Position numbers and translations under genes: made by a program | The notes under the pieces: generated by a model | Told to the model about the DNA's origin: nothing | What the model saw: the letters and a program-made list of their open reading frames with translations, nothing else | Databases searched by the model: none | Source of the DNA: Armatimonadota bacterium | Lineage (GTDB): Bacteria > Armatimonadota > UBA10988 | Direction of reading: 5' to 3' | Length of the DNA stretch: 64,000 nt | Assembly: GCA_016235455.1 (NCBI GenBank) | Contig: JACRKZ010000017.1 | Coordinates: forward strand, 1 to 64,000 | In this document: piece by piece, positions 33,470 to 42,028 of the stretch | Layout of the letters: every line of letters begins with the position of its first letter | Numbering within the stretch: the stretch's first letter is position 1

Positions 33470-34350
33470 TGAAGCTACAGAGGCCGAGCCTTCGGAAGCT
33501 TGCGGACATGATATGCGGCAACGGCGAAGGCACGCCATTCCCCTATCGCACGTCGTCCCAGCTCACGGTCTTCTTCACTGACTGCGATCTAGACATGGTG
33601 CATGACGGTTCGACGAGAGCCGGGTGGGTGCTTGACCAACTCCTGGCGTTGAACGCTAGCGGTTCGGATCGAGACCCTCTGCCTGCACCCGCGTTGCGAC
33701 GCGTAATCGAGCACCTGATGTCTCCGCTGCAATGGAGCAGCCAGGAGAGTGAGCGAAGGCCGGAGGCCATCAAGGCAGTACAAGAGTTGCTGGTGAAACA
33801 CGGTCTGGCGGTCAGCGACGACCCGGCTACGGGCGAGCCCTTGCTCCTTTCGACCTCCAGTGCGGCTTGCGCGACAGCCGCGGGCGGCCGAGCCGCCCCG
33901 CGCCATCTCATCTGCCGGCCAACGGCCTTCGCCGCGCCAGAACACGACGTAGTGAGCGCCGACTTGGTCACTGTCATGATGCCTTTCGGCCAGGGGTTCG
34001 ACGCAGTCTACGAAACCATCAGGAGTGCTTGCTCAGATGCAGGATTTGACTGCAAGCGTGCTGATGATGTTTGGCAGAGCGAGAGCATCCTCCAGGACGT
34101 GTTCGATCTGATCTTAAGTGCGGCCGTCGTCGTCGTGGACTGGACTGGCAGAAACCCGAATGTCATGTACGAGACCGGTATTGCGCACACCATCGGCAAG
34201 GCTGTCGTGCCGATCGCCCAGCACCCAAGCGACGCTCCGACCGACCTGTCAAACCACCGCTACTTGCGCTACCTGAGCAATCAGGAGGGCCTCGCCAACC
34301 TGCGACAGAGGTTGGCAGCTCGGCTGGCCACACTACGCGGTGACGCTTAG
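33469..34350 (+). CDS. defence-like protein: AbiJ-type N-domain plus deoxyribosyltransferase/TIR-like domain
   Basis: A 293-residue protein. The C-terminal half (about 158-290) has the fold signature VTVMMPFGQGFDAVYETI, CKRADDVW, VVVDWTGRNPNVMYETGIAHTIGK and DLSNHRYLRY. This is the nucleoside 2-deoxyribosyltransferase/TIR-like family found in antiphage proteins, with the likely catalytic glutamate at E235. The N-terminal part (PYRTSSQLTVFF...LDQLLALN...IEHLMSPLQW, KHGLAV) resembles the AbiJ N-terminal domains fused to such effectors. An NAD- or nucleotide-degrading abortive role is inferred. The ATG overlaps the comM stop; GGAGGGGG is upstream. Codon use is more AT-rich than in its neighbours, suggesting transfer. 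Confidence 0.75.
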   Translation: MKLQRPSLRKLADMICGNGEGTPFPYRTSSQLTVFFTDCDLDMVHDGSTRAGWVLDQLLALNASGSDRDPLPAPALRRVIEHLMSPLQWSSQESERRPEAIKAVQELLVKHGLAVSDDPATGEPLLLSTSSAACATAAGGRAAPRHLICRPTAFAAPEHDVVSADLVTVMMPFGQGFDAVYETIRSACSDAGFDCKRADDVWQSESILQDVFDLILSAAVVVVDWTGRNPNVMYETGIAHTIGKAVVPIAQHPSDAPTDLSNHRYLRYLSNQEGLANLRQRLAARLATLRGDA

Positions 34351-34510
34351 GAGGGGCGGTCCGCACGGGCATCAATGGCAGCAACGGTAGCACAATGGGA
34401 CGCAACCCTTTCCAGGAGCCTGTGGGCCACCCCGCCGCCCTCAGGCGGCAACCGTTGGTCGCGTATGGTACCCGGCGGCGTACGGCCGATCCGCCGGCTT
34501 CGCCGTCGTT

Positions 34511-34528
34511 GCGGGCGTGGACGCCCGC
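34511..34528. repeat. GC-rich hairpin between convergent genes
   Basis: GCGGGCGT and ACGCCCGC form a perfect 8-bp stem with a GG loop, followed by GCTCCCAGGG. Sequences of this kind (GGGAGCGCGGGCGTCC...) are frequent dispersed repeats in Planctomycetota-like genomes (general knowledge). It could end both the defence gene and the higA fusion gene. The rest of 34351-34549 shows no gene. Confidence 0.5.
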
Positions 34529-34549
34529 GCTCCCAGGGTCCTCGCCCCC

Positions 34550-35758
34550 TCACCCCCGCTCACCCGAACACCCGAACACCCGCCGCACCTGCCCCGATCC
34601 CAGCAGCGATCGGTGCAGTTTGTAGGCGTCATGCTCGAACTGGTAGCGGCCAGCCACGACCGCCGGGCTAACCCGCCAGGCGCGAGCCCGGTCCGTGATC
34701 GCCTGGCGCGCCGGCACGCCTCCACGGACGAAGTCATCCCACTCGGCGGCGGGGATCATCGCATCCCGAGCGGCCTGGTCAGCCTCAGCCTCCAGGTCGT
34801 TGCTCTGCTCGGCGTCCAGATCGTCGATGAAGCCGGCCGGCTCGGGTTTGTTCAGGTGCAGCACCAAATGCGCCAGCTCGTGGCAGAGCGTGAACCAGAA
34901 CGAGTCGAGCCGGTCGTGGCGCAGGGTCAGCGCAACGATGACAGGCAGGCCGTCGACACGCAGCGCGGCGCCGTCGATGTGGGTCCTGGGCAGGTGTGGC
35001 TCCACAACGAAGCAGATGCCGTTTGCGGCGAGCAGATGGCCAGCCACCCGCGCGCCATCGGGTAGCTGGCTGAGGTGGGCGACCTCGGTCAAGAAGGTGC
35101 GGTCGAGAGTGCCCTGGTCGCGGGCCGCCACGTTCATGTCGCGCGCACGCCGCACCACACGCGCACGCCAGGCCCACAACGCGCAGTCATCGGCGGCCGA
35201 GCCCGCACGGACCTTTTGACGTGCGAGCATGGCCTGCGGCCGGAGCGGGCCGGCGGCGGAGAGCATCGGCCAGAGCAGCTCCTCGGCTCGCTCTTTGAGG
35301 TCGCCAAGGCTCGTGGCCAGACCCTCGAACCATCCACGCTTGTACATCTCGGCCAGCGGGAAGGCGGACCAGTCATCGACCGGGCACTCGGACAGCGCGG
35401 CGCCAGGCTCGGCGAGCAGCACCTCGGCCGGGATGCCCAGGCCCCGGTGCAGCCGACGGATCATGCTCAGGCTGAGCGTTCGCTTGCGGCTGAGCACCTC
35501 GGAGACCCGGCTCTTGCCGCCCAGGAACGGCTCCAGGTCAGCGCGCGTGAGTCCCTGCTGCTCCATGCGGAAAACGATGGCATCCACCGGATCCGGTAGC
35601 GGAATGGGGTAGTGCTCCTCCTCCCAGTCCCGAACCAGCTTCGACCACAGCTCCAGGGCGTCAGCCTCGGGCGTGCCGTCTTCGGCGCTCAGCAGGCTTG
35701 AGATGATCGCCAGAGCCTGCTCGTACTCAGCTTCTGTCTTGAGGACTTTGGGGCTCAT
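34550..35758 (-). CDS. higA: HigA-type antitoxin fused to ImmA/IrrE metallopeptidase
   Basis: A 402-residue protein. Residues 1-120 match HigA antitoxins: KVLKTEAEYEQALA, EEEHYPIPLPDPVDAIVFRME, and the HTH region LTRADLEPFLGGKSRVSEVLSRKRTLSLSMIRRLHRGL. Residues about 135-400 are an ImmA/IrrE-like domain with zinc motif HELAH (293-297), preceded by FWFTLC and followed by the ligand region EAEADQAARDAMIP. ImmA peptidases cut repressors to relieve repression, so the antitoxin may carry its own inactivating protease. The ATG overlaps the higB stop by one base (TGATG). A longer reading upstream would cross higB and is rejected. Confidence 0.9.
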   Translation of the reverse strand: MSPKVLKTEAEYEQALAIISSLLSAEDGTPEADALELWSKLVRDWEEEHYPIPLPDPVDAIVFRMEQQGLTRADLEPFLGGKSRVSEVLSRKRTLSLSMIRRLHRGLGIPAEVLLAEPGAALSECPVDDWSAFPLAEMYKRGWFEGLATSLGDLKERAEELLWPMLSAAGPLRPQAMLARQKVRAGSAADDCALWAWRARVVRRARDMNVAARDQGTLDRTFLTEVAHLSQLPDGARVAGHLLAANGICFVVEPHLPRTHIDGAALRVDGLPVIVALTLRHDRLDSFWFTLCHELAHLVLHLNKPEPAGFIDDLDAEQSNDLEAEADQAARDAMIPAAEWDDFVRGGVPARQAITDRARAWRVSPAVVAGRYQFEHDAYKLHRSLLGSGQVRRVFGCSGERG

Positions 35759-36051
35759 CAGATCGTCTCCGCGTCGATTGCGTCGTACTCGGCGTGCGTG
35801 CCAATGAACCGCACATAGACCCGCTGGCCACGGTAGCAGACGTGGACCACCAGCCGGAACCGGTTGCCGCGGATGTTGAACACGACACGGTTGCTGCCAA
35901 TGATGCTCGCCGTGGCGTACTGCGCCTTGATGTCTTGCGGCGTCGCCCACGCGGCCTGCTCAGCTTCACGAAACCATGCGGCCAGATGCGGCTCGGCCTC
36001 GGGCCAGCGCGCCCAGAACTCGACCAGCGTCTTCCGTGCTATGACATGCAC
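35758..36051 (-). CDS. higB: HigB-type toxin (mRNA interferase, RelE/ParE fold)
   Basis: A 97-residue toxin of the HigB family that cleaves mRNA on the ribosome. Matching segments are HVIARKTLVEFWARWPEAE, KAQYATASIIGSNRVVFNI, RFRLVVHVCY and YVRFIGTHAEYDAIDAETI, a near-complete family consensus including the C-terminal catalytic histidine/tyrosine region. The start is GTG at 36051; a longer reading adds unrelated residues. Toxin precedes antitoxin, the usual higBA order, and the stop overlaps the antitoxin start. Confidence 0.92.
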   Translation of the reverse strand: MHVIARKTLVEFWARWPEAEPHLAAWFREAEQAAWATPQDIKAQYATASIIGSNRVVFNIRGNRFRLVVHVCYRGQRVYVRFIGTHAEYDAIDAETI

Positions 36052-36115
36052 TAGCTTACTCCGGTTCCCACTCCAGAGCAATCCCCAGAGTTCCCAATTT
36101 GGTAACCAGAGCGCC

Positions 36116-36802
36116 CTACCCCCGCTCGCGCAGCAACCTCTCCACATCCCACGCCGGCACCCACCCCAGCAGCCGCTCCGCCTTGCGGATGTCGAAGAAC
36201 GACCCGCGCGGCCGCTCGGCGAAGTAGTGCTGGTCCACGCGCACGGCGTCGCCCCAGTTGCGCTCGATCAGGTCCAGCGTGTCGACCGTGCCGTAATGCT
36301 CGCGCGCGGTGAGGTAGAAGGTCTCGCTGCCGCCCTCGCCGGGGTCGAAGTCGAGCGCGGCCAGCACCGCCGAGGCCACGTCCTCCACATCGATCCAGGC
36401 GTAGAGCGTGCCCAACGCATCACGCACCGGCGCGCCGCGCAGACTGCCCAGGAAGCCTTCGTACAGCGCCTCGAACGTGACGAAGGCGTAGCGCAGGCAG
36501 ACCGTGCGCAGGCCGTGCTCGCGGCTGAAGCCCTGGCAGAGCTGGTCGCCGAAGGCTTTGGTGAAGCTGTAGACCTCCGTCGGCAGGCTGCGGTGCTGCT
36601 CGTCGATGGGCAGGTAGTCGGGCTGGTACCACTTGTCGTGGATGCCCCAGCCGCTGGCCGACTCGCTGCTGCCAAAGATCCGACCCGGCCAGCCCAAGGG
36701 ATGCGGCACGGTATCCACCACCACCACCTCGTGTTCGGGCTCCAGCCAGGCCAGCACGCGCCGGCCGATGTTGCCCCAACCACCCGTGAGCAGCACTTTC
36801 AT
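36116..36802 (-). CDS. NAD-dependent epimerase/dehydratase, internally shortened
   Basis: A 228-residue extended-SDR protein. The Rossmann motif TGGWGNIG and the active-site YSFTK (Y-x3-K) are present, as are SSESASGWG and DYLPIDE before it and AWIDVEDVASAV after it. Family members are about 280-300 residues. Here EVVVVDTV runs almost directly into PHPLGWPGRIFGSSESAS. The usual stretch with D-x-x-D and the HLAA motif (strands 3-4) is missing, so NAD binding is doubtful. The gene may be decaying, or a short variant. ATG 36802 is chosen because the conserved N-terminus begins there. Confidence 0.75.
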   Translation of the reverse strand: MKVLLTGGWGNIGRRVLAWLEPEHEVVVVDTVPHPLGWPGRIFGSSESASGWGIHDKWYQPDYLPIDEQHRSLPTEVYSFTKAFGDQLCQGFSREHGLRTVCLRYAFVTFEALYEGFLGSLRGAPVRDALGTLYAWIDVEDVASAVLAALDFDPGEGGSETFYLTAREHYGTVDTLDLIERNWGDAVRVDQHYFAERPRGSFFDIRKAERLLGWVPAWDVERLLRERG

Positions 36803-36931
36803 GATCCGTCTCCCTTGCGCGCACGAGCTATTGGGCGGCACGGAACCGGTTCCTCCCCACGACCGCCATAGGCACGCGCCCACGAATGCCGTACCATAGG
36901 GCCAGCGGCGAGCCAGCGAAACCCCGCCGCC

Positions 36932-37843
36932 ATGGAACCACCTATGCGAACATCCTTCACGACCCAGGACTCCCTTTCACGACGCCAGTTGATCGCCGGC
37001 GGCACCGCGGCTGTGGCGGCCGCACTGGTCCTGCCGCGGCTGGCGGGCGCCGCGGAGGCCAAGCCGAATTCGGTCTTCGACGGCGTGCGCATCGGCGCCA
37101 CCACCTACAGCTACCGCGGGTATGCCACCAGCGCCGAGGACACCCTCAAGGCGTTGCTGGGCAGCGGCCTGAGCGAATGTGAGCTGAAGGCCGAGCCGAT
37201 CCAGGCGTTCACCGGCATCGGCGCGAAGAACCCCACCGACGCCCAGCGCGAGGAGCAACTGGCCAAGTGCCGCGAACTGCGCCGGATGTACAACGACGCA
37301 GGCGTCACCATCCACCTGCACAAGCTGGGCTTCGGCTCGAGCGATGAGCAGATCGAGTTCAGCTTCATGGTCGCCGAGGCGCTGGGCTGCGTGGGCATCA
37401 CCATGGAGCGCAACGACGCCGCGGCCAAGAAGCTGGCCCCGTTCGCCGCCAAGCACAAGATCTGGGTGGGCATGCACAACCACACCGGCAACTGCCCGGC
37501 CCTGGACAAGCCCGACCCGATCCTCGAGGCCGGCGAGTACATCGGCTTCAACTTCGACGTGGGCCATTATGTCGCGGGCACCAAGGGCCTGTCGCCGGTC
37601 CCGGTCATCGAGAAGTACCACGACCGCATGGTCAGCCTGCACATCAAGGACCGCACCGGCGACGGCAAGAACCTGGCCTTCGGCCAGGGCACCACGCCGC
37701 TCAAGGAGATCCTACAGCTCATCCGCCGGGAGAAGTGGGCCTTCCCCTGCGACATCGAGCTGGAGTATGCCGTGCCCAAGGACTCCGACCCGGTCAAGGA
37801 AGTGGCCCGGAGCGTGCAGTACTGCAAGGCCGCGCTGGCCTGA
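36932..37843 (+). CDS. TAT-exported sugar phosphate isomerase/epimerase
   Basis: A 303-residue protein. The twin-arginine signal SRRQLIAGGTAAVAAALVLPRLAGA is followed by an AP-endonuclease-2 TIM barrel: IGATTYSYRGY, TIHLHKLGF, WVGMHNHTGN, GFNFDVGHYV, VSLHIKDRTG and CDIELEYAVP at the metal/substrate positions. The substrate is not predictable. The start at 36932 is uncertain; the ATG four codons later works as well. Exported members of this family are typical of lineages that also carry exported Gfo/Idh proteins (see 19622). Confidence 0.87.
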   Translation: MEPPMRTSFTTQDSLSRRQLIAGGTAAVAAALVLPRLAGAAEAKPNSVFDGVRIGATTYSYRGYATSAEDTLKALLGSGLSECELKAEPIQAFTGIGAKNPTDAQREEQLAKCRELRRMYNDAGVTIHLHKLGFGSSDEQIEFSFMVAEALGCVGITMERNDAAAKKLAPFAAKHKIWVGMHNHTGNCPALDKPDPILEAGEYIGFNFDVGHYVAGTKGLSPVPVIEKYHDRMVSLHIKDRTGDGKNLAFGQGTTPLKEILQLIRREKWAFPCDIELEYAVPKDSDPVKEVARSVQYCKAALA

Positions 37844-37860
37844 GTTGCGCCGATGAACGC

Positions 37861-37895
37861 ACGCGGCCCTGGGCACTGAGGTGGCCGGGCCGCGT
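37861..37895. terminator. bidirectional terminator between convergent genes
   Basis: CGCGGCCC (37862-37869) pairs with GGGCCGCG (37887-37894). An inner GGCAC...GTGGCC pairing tightens the loop. The sequence TTGCTGTTTCT follows on the plus strand. It sits between the stops of the isomerase and the C45-like hydrolase. Confidence 0.65.
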
Positions 37896-37917
37896 TGCTG
37901 TTTCTGGCGCCCGCCGC

Positions 37918-39057
37918 CTACTTCATCTGCCAGTGCAGGAACGGCTGGTCATAGCCCGGCTTCACGTCCGGCATGGGCGTGGCATTGGCCACCCACAGCT
38001 CCAGGCTCGTCACGTCGAAGTGCACCGCGTGCAGGTTGCCTGTGCGGAGGCCCTTCATCACGTCTTCCATGCCCACCTTCGGGCTGATCTGCCCCTGCTT
38101 GGCCGAGAGGACGTCGTAGACCTTCTGGTTCCACTTGCTGTCGGTGCCCATGCTCCAGAAGACGGTGTTGGGCAGGCTCAGTTCGCCGTGGTCGGCCGGG
38201 CCGTAGACCTCGCAAAAGTCCTTGCTCGTGCGCAGGGCTTGCGCGGCAGGCGCCTGGGCGGCGGCTGCCTTGGCGTCGCCGATCAGGTAGAGGTACGAGC
38301 TGGTGCGGTGCGCCGCCTTGAAGATGTCCACCGCACTCGTCAGGTCGCCGGCGTCTTCCAGCACGCGGCGCATGAGAAACGGCATGGGTTCACCGGCCAG
38401 CGTCTCGTGATCCTCGCCGAAGCTGTCGCCGATCTCGCTGAGCGCGAGGTGCTGGTCGCTCATGCCGGTGACCACGCCGGCGAAGCCCAGCCAGCCGACG
38501 TTGACGAAGCGGTGGCGGCCCGTCGGCTCGTAGACGATGAGCGCCGCGTAGTCCTGCAGGCCGGCCAGCGTGGCGTAGTCAAGGGCGCGGATCTGGTGCA
38601 GGTGGCCGTCGGCCGTGGCCTTGCCCCAGGCGGCGAAGAAGGTGCAGTGGTACTCGCTCAGATCGGGCACCGCCGCGCCGCGATGCACATCGCGAACGTC
38701 CACGCCGGCACCGTCGGCCAGCCCCTTCATCTCCTCCATGTAGCGGGGCGCCACGAACGGCTCCATCTGCGCCCAGGCCTCATCCACCTTGGCCGGGCCG
38801 CCCAGGATCACAGTGGCCAGGGCGTTCAGCTTGGCATAGAGCTTGCGCACACGCTCGGCGCAGAGCTTGCCGTGGGCGTAACCCATCTCATACGGTGTGC
38901 CCCACACGCGCAGCACCGGCAGCGCGCCAGCGCCCTCGCCCAGGGTGGTGAGCTGGCCATGGACCGGCGGCTCCTCGGCGCGCGCCGGACGAGGCGCGAC
39001 GATAGAGAGCAGGGCCACCACGGCCACGAGGCAACGGACGGACTTCCACCTGGGCAT
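37918..39057 (-). CDS. exported C45-like (acyltransferase/choloylglycine-type) Ntn hydrolase
   Basis: A 379-residue protein with signal peptide MPRWKSVRCLVAVVALLSIVAPRPARA. The body matches the C45/acyl-CoA:6-aminopenicillanate acyltransferase group: GTPYEMGYAHGKLCAERVRKL at the N-terminus and the nucleophile segment YHCTFFAAWGKATADGHL (C138). Then come RALDYA, TGRHRFVNVGWLGFAGVVTGMSDQHLALSEI, and a late LYLIGD. Family members cleave themselves before the cysteine and hydrolyse amides. The substrate is unknown. The ATG is preceded by GGAGAA. It is convergent with the isomerase gene. Confidence 0.83.
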   Translation of the reverse strand: MPRWKSVRCLVAVVALLSIVAPRPARAEEPPVHGQLTTLGEGAGALPVLRVWGTPYEMGYAHGKLCAERVRKLYAKLNALATVILGGPAKVDEAWAQMEPFVAPRYMEEMKGLADGAGVDVRDVHRGAAVPDLSEYHCTFFAAWGKATADGHLHQIRALDYATLAGLQDYAALIVYEPTGRHRFVNVGWLGFAGVVTGMSDQHLALSEIGDSFGEDHETLAGEPMPFLMRRVLEDAGDLTSAVDIFKAAHRTSSYLYLIGDAKAAAAQAPAAQALRTSKDFCEVYGPADHGELSLPNTVFWSMGTDSKWNQKVYDVLSAKQGQISPKVGMEDVMKGLRTGNLHAVHFDVTSLELWVANATPMPDVKPGYDQPFLHWQMK

Positions 39058-39251
39058 GGCGTTCTCCGGTACAGCGCGATGGCGGCCAGTTCACCGGACC
39101 GTGTGCCGCTCCTCCTGACCAGCGACCGCGGCGGCTCGCCACGTAACCGCGATGACACGCTGGGCGCCGCGGCATTGCTGCGGACGCAGGGCCGCACGCC
39201 GATAACCACGATGTCGCCGCACCCGGCGCGCGACGCAATGGAGGCGTGCAG

Positions 39252-39941
39252 ATGCGACGTCGCGGCTTCACCCTGATCGAGTTGCTGGTGGTGATCGCCA
39301 TCATCGCCATCCTGGCGGCGATCCTCTTTCCGGTCTTCAGCAAGGCTCGAGAGAAAGCGCGGCAGTCGAGTTGCGCCTCCAACCTGAAGCAGATCGGCGT
39401 GGCCTCGCTGCAGTACAGCCAGGACTACGACGAGATGTTTGTGCCCACCTACACCTATCCGCTGCCGGTGATCCCCACCAGCTACTTCAACTTCGTGATG
39501 TGGTCCGACCTGGTGCAGCCGTACCTGAAGAGCAGCCAGGTCATCCTCTGCCCGAGTGACACCGGGACGCCGACGGTGCCCGGCCTGGCCAGCTACGGCT
39601 TCAACTGCTGTGGCGGCACGGGCTGGAACGGCTCGTGTGCCGGCATGACGGGCACGGGCCCGCACTATGTGATGCAGACGCGCTCGCTGGCCGCCTGCGT
39701 AGCGCCGGCACAGACCATCTCCGCCGTGGAGTGCAGCCGCTGGTGGAACATCGCCACAGTCAGCCCGTGGATGGACAGCGGCATCTACGGCATCCATCGG
39801 CACAACGGCATGCAGAATGTCCTCTACTGCGATGGGCACGTCAGAGCCAGCGGCCCAGGCGGCACCAACCCTACCCAGTACACCGTGGAACAGGCGCCAG
39901 CGCCCGCGGGCTGGGCCGCACCGGCAGGCAGTGGCTGGTAG
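39252..39941 (+). CDS. type IV prepilin-like protein (DUF1559 family)
   Basis: A 229-residue pseudopilin. The short leader MRRRG precedes [20 protein letters not shown], the methylated helix with cleavage after Gly5 and the conserved Glu at mature position 5. The sequence then runs [62 protein letters not shown]. This form is abundant in Armatimonadota, where its function is unclear. I chose ATG 39252 because GGAGG lies seven bases upstream; GTG 39246 is too close to it. No pilus assembly genes are adjacent. Confidence 0.92.
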   Translation: MRRRGFTLIELLVVIAIIAILAAILFPVFSKAREKARQSSCASNLKQIGVASLQYSQDYDEMFVPTYTYPLPVIPTSYFNFVMWSDLVQPYLKSSQVILCPSDTGTPTVPGLASYGFNCCGGTGWNGSCAGMTGTGPHYVMQTRSLAACVAPAQTISAVECSRWWNIATVSPWMDSGIYGIHRHNGMQNVLYCDGHVRASGPGGTNPTQYTVEQAPAPAGWAAPAGSGW

Positions 39942-40024
39942 GCGCCCGCCGGCGCTCGCTCGTCGCTTGCCGACCACGCCAACACCGGGCACAATAGGCC
40001 ACCAGCCCGGCCGTCGACACACCG

Positions 40025-41419
40025 ATGGCCGAGCGAGAGGAACGGCGAGTGGGCGGTACCAAGGCCAGACTCATCCAGATTTCGGGAGCCTCCACGGCCA
40101 AGCCGCGGGGCCATGTCGTCTTCGTCCACGGGCTCTGCGGCAGCAGCCACTCGTGGTGGTCGGCACGCGGCTCGGAGCTGCACGAGTCGTGGCCCGGCTG
40201 GTTGTCCACCGACATCGCCGACCTGGGCGTGTGGGTAGCCGACTACCCCGCCTCGCCGCTGTGGTGGGTGCGCGCGCCGGGCATCCGCCTGGAGCACCGC
40301 GCGGCGACCATTCTGCAACTGGTGGCCGCCAGGGACCTGGGCTCGGCGCCGCTGGTGTTCATCTGCCATAGTCTGGGCGGGCTGGTGGTCAAGAAGGCCA
40401 TGCAACTGGCCACGACCTCGACCAACCCCGCCGCGGGCGCCATCGCCGCAGCCACCCGCGGGGTGGTGTTCCTGGGCACGCCGCACCTGGGCTCCGACTG
40501 GGCCGAGCTGACCAAGAGCCAGATGGGCCGGCTGGTTGGCAGCGACGCGGTGGTCGACCTGCGCACCGACAACGAGGAACTGGCCAAGCTGCACGCCTGG
40601 TACTCCGAGTTTTCCGGCTCGCGCGGCATCCGCCACCTGGTGGCCTATGAGGTCAAGCCGATCAAGCTGCTCTGGCAGCAATTGCCGCTTATCTGCCCCA
40701 CGGACACCTCCGCGCCCAACCTGCCGGCGGCCACCTACCTGCCGGTGGAAGCCGACCACGTCAATCTCTCCAAGCCCGCGCGCTTCGACCCGTGCACCAC
40801 CGCCGTCTCGGCCTTTGTCGACGACTGCATCATGCGGCCGGCGGCGCCCAGCGGCGAGCATCAGTACCTCGAGATCATCAACCAATGGGCTACGAGCGCC
40901 GGTCTGGACGACTGGGACCAACGCGCCTCGCAGACCCTGCGCGCCTGCCAGCCGATGATGACACCGAGCCTGCGCGACACCTGGCGTGAGCTGCTGGCGT
41001 ACCTGGCGGCCATCGAGTGGCCTGGCGGCTGTCCTGCTTTAGAAGAGGCAATGTCCAACTTTGCCGCGGTGCTTACCGATCTCCTGGCCGAGTTCGACCA
41101 GCATGCGACCGCGGTCACGCGGGGTGAGGCCGAGATGCTGCTCATCCCGCGTTGGTACGACACGGAGCCCTTCGCGCTGGAGACTCTTCGGGCCTGGGAG
41201 GAGAGCACACGGCTGATCAACGACCTGACCTTGGAGCTGACGCGCGCGGCCAACCTGGTCTGCGACGTGGTGCGCCGGGGCCTGGACTGGTCGTTCCGCG
41301 CGGGCGAGCCGCCGCTGTCGGTCAGCGAGTTGGACTGGCGCTATGCCGCTCGCTATCGCGAGGGCGAGTGCTATCCAGGGCTGGCGCGGTTCCGAGTGGA
41401 GCGGCTGGGCCGCGCGTGA
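40025..41419 (+). CDS. SERAC1-like alpha/beta hydrolase with unknown C-terminal domain
   Basis: A 464-residue protein without a signal peptide. Residues about 28-275 are a DUF676/SERAC1-type hydrolase: HVVFVHGLCGSSHSWW, the nucleophile elbow VFICHSLGGLVVKKAM (S116), and GVVFLGTPHLGSDWA. The late histidine is probably in EADHVNLSKP. Residues about 290-464 are a helical domain that I do not recognise. In animals and in bacterial conflict systems this hydrolase type is often fused to signalling domains, so a sensor or effector role is possible. The start at 40025 has no clear ribosome site; GTG 40049 with GAGAGGAA upstream is a good alternative. Confidence 0.72.
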   Translation: MAEREERRVGGTKARLIQISGASTAKPRGHVVFVHGLCGSSHSWWSARGSELHESWPGWLSTDIADLGVWVADYPASPLWWVRAPGIRLEHRAATILQLVAARDLGSAPLVFICHSLGGLVVKKAMQLATTSTNPAAGAIAAATRGVVFLGTPHLGSDWAELTKSQMGRLVGSDAVVDLRTDNEELAKLHAWYSEFSGSRGIRHLVAYEVKPIKLLWQQLPLICPTDTSAPNLPAATYLPVEADHVNLSKPARFDPCTTAVSAFVDDCIMRPAAPSGEHQYLEIINQWATSAGLDDWDQRASQTLRACQPMMTPSLRDTWRELLAYLAAIEWPGGCPALEEAMSNFAAVLTDLLAEFDQHATAVTRGEAEMLLIPRWYDTEPFALETLRAWEESTRLINDLTLELTRAANLVCDVVRRGLDWSFRAGEPPLSVSELDWRYAARYREGECYPGLARFRVERLGRA

Positions 41420-41439
41420 GGGCCCATCTGGGGCGTTCG

Positions 41440-41995
41440 CTACCTGGCCAGCAGCGTCGCCAGCGCCGTGTTCGCCACGGTCAGGCCGAACACCCATGGT
41501 CGCGCTGCCGAGGGTGCCCACGCGGATCTGCGTCGGGTCGGTGCGTAGCGCGGCGCCCATGGAACTGACCAAAGGAAGGCCGCGCCGACGGGCTTCCGAC
41601 AGCAACTCGACCTTGGCCGCGAAGCTGTCAATGCAGTCACAGACCAGGTCAGGCGAGCCGTCGAGGAGACCTGGCAGCGTGCTGGCGTCGCAGTACTGGG
41701 TCACGGGCTCCACGCGGCATTCGGAGTCGATGGCCAATACGCGTTCGGCGGCTAACATCGCTTTAGGAGCGCCGAGCGTGGCTTCGAGCGCGTAGAGCTG
41801 GCGGTTGAGGTTGCTGGCATGGACGGTGTCATGGTCGACCAGCCGCAGACGACCGACGCCGGCCCGTGCCAGGGCCTCCACGCAGTAACTACCCACCGCG
41901 CCCAGCCCGACCACCACCACAAACGACCCGCGCAGCCGCGCAATACCTTCAGCCCCGACCATCAACTCCATTCGCGCGAACCGCTCCGGCACCAT
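41440..41995 (-). pseudogene. tcdA: broken tcdA/csdL (tRNA t6A dehydratase, ThiF/E1-like)
   Basis: TcdA cyclises N6-threonylcarbamoyladenosine in tRNA. The N-terminal E1-like domain is intact (VPERFARMELMVGAEGIARL, VVVVGLGAVGSYCVEALARAG, LRLVDHDTVHASNLNRQL, LVCDCIDSFAAKVEL, LVSSMGAALRTDPTQIRVG). After RVGTLGSATM the frame is lost. A one-base shift restores the normal end VFGLTVANTALATLLAR and a TAG at 41442-41440. About 60-70 residues that normally separate DPTQI and the terminal helix are also absent. So there is an in-frame deletion plus one extra G (run ATGGGTG near 41500). The unshifted frame continues as nonsense across the neighbouring gene. Confidence 0.82.
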
Positions 41996-42028
41996 GCCCT
42001 CACTCCTCGGCCAGCAGCTCATCAGCAA

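Noticed and set aside
41039..41439. Continuation of the tcdA frame beyond the frameshift
   Set aside because: It runs antisense through the hydrolase gene with low-complexity residues. The true C-terminus lies in the next frame.
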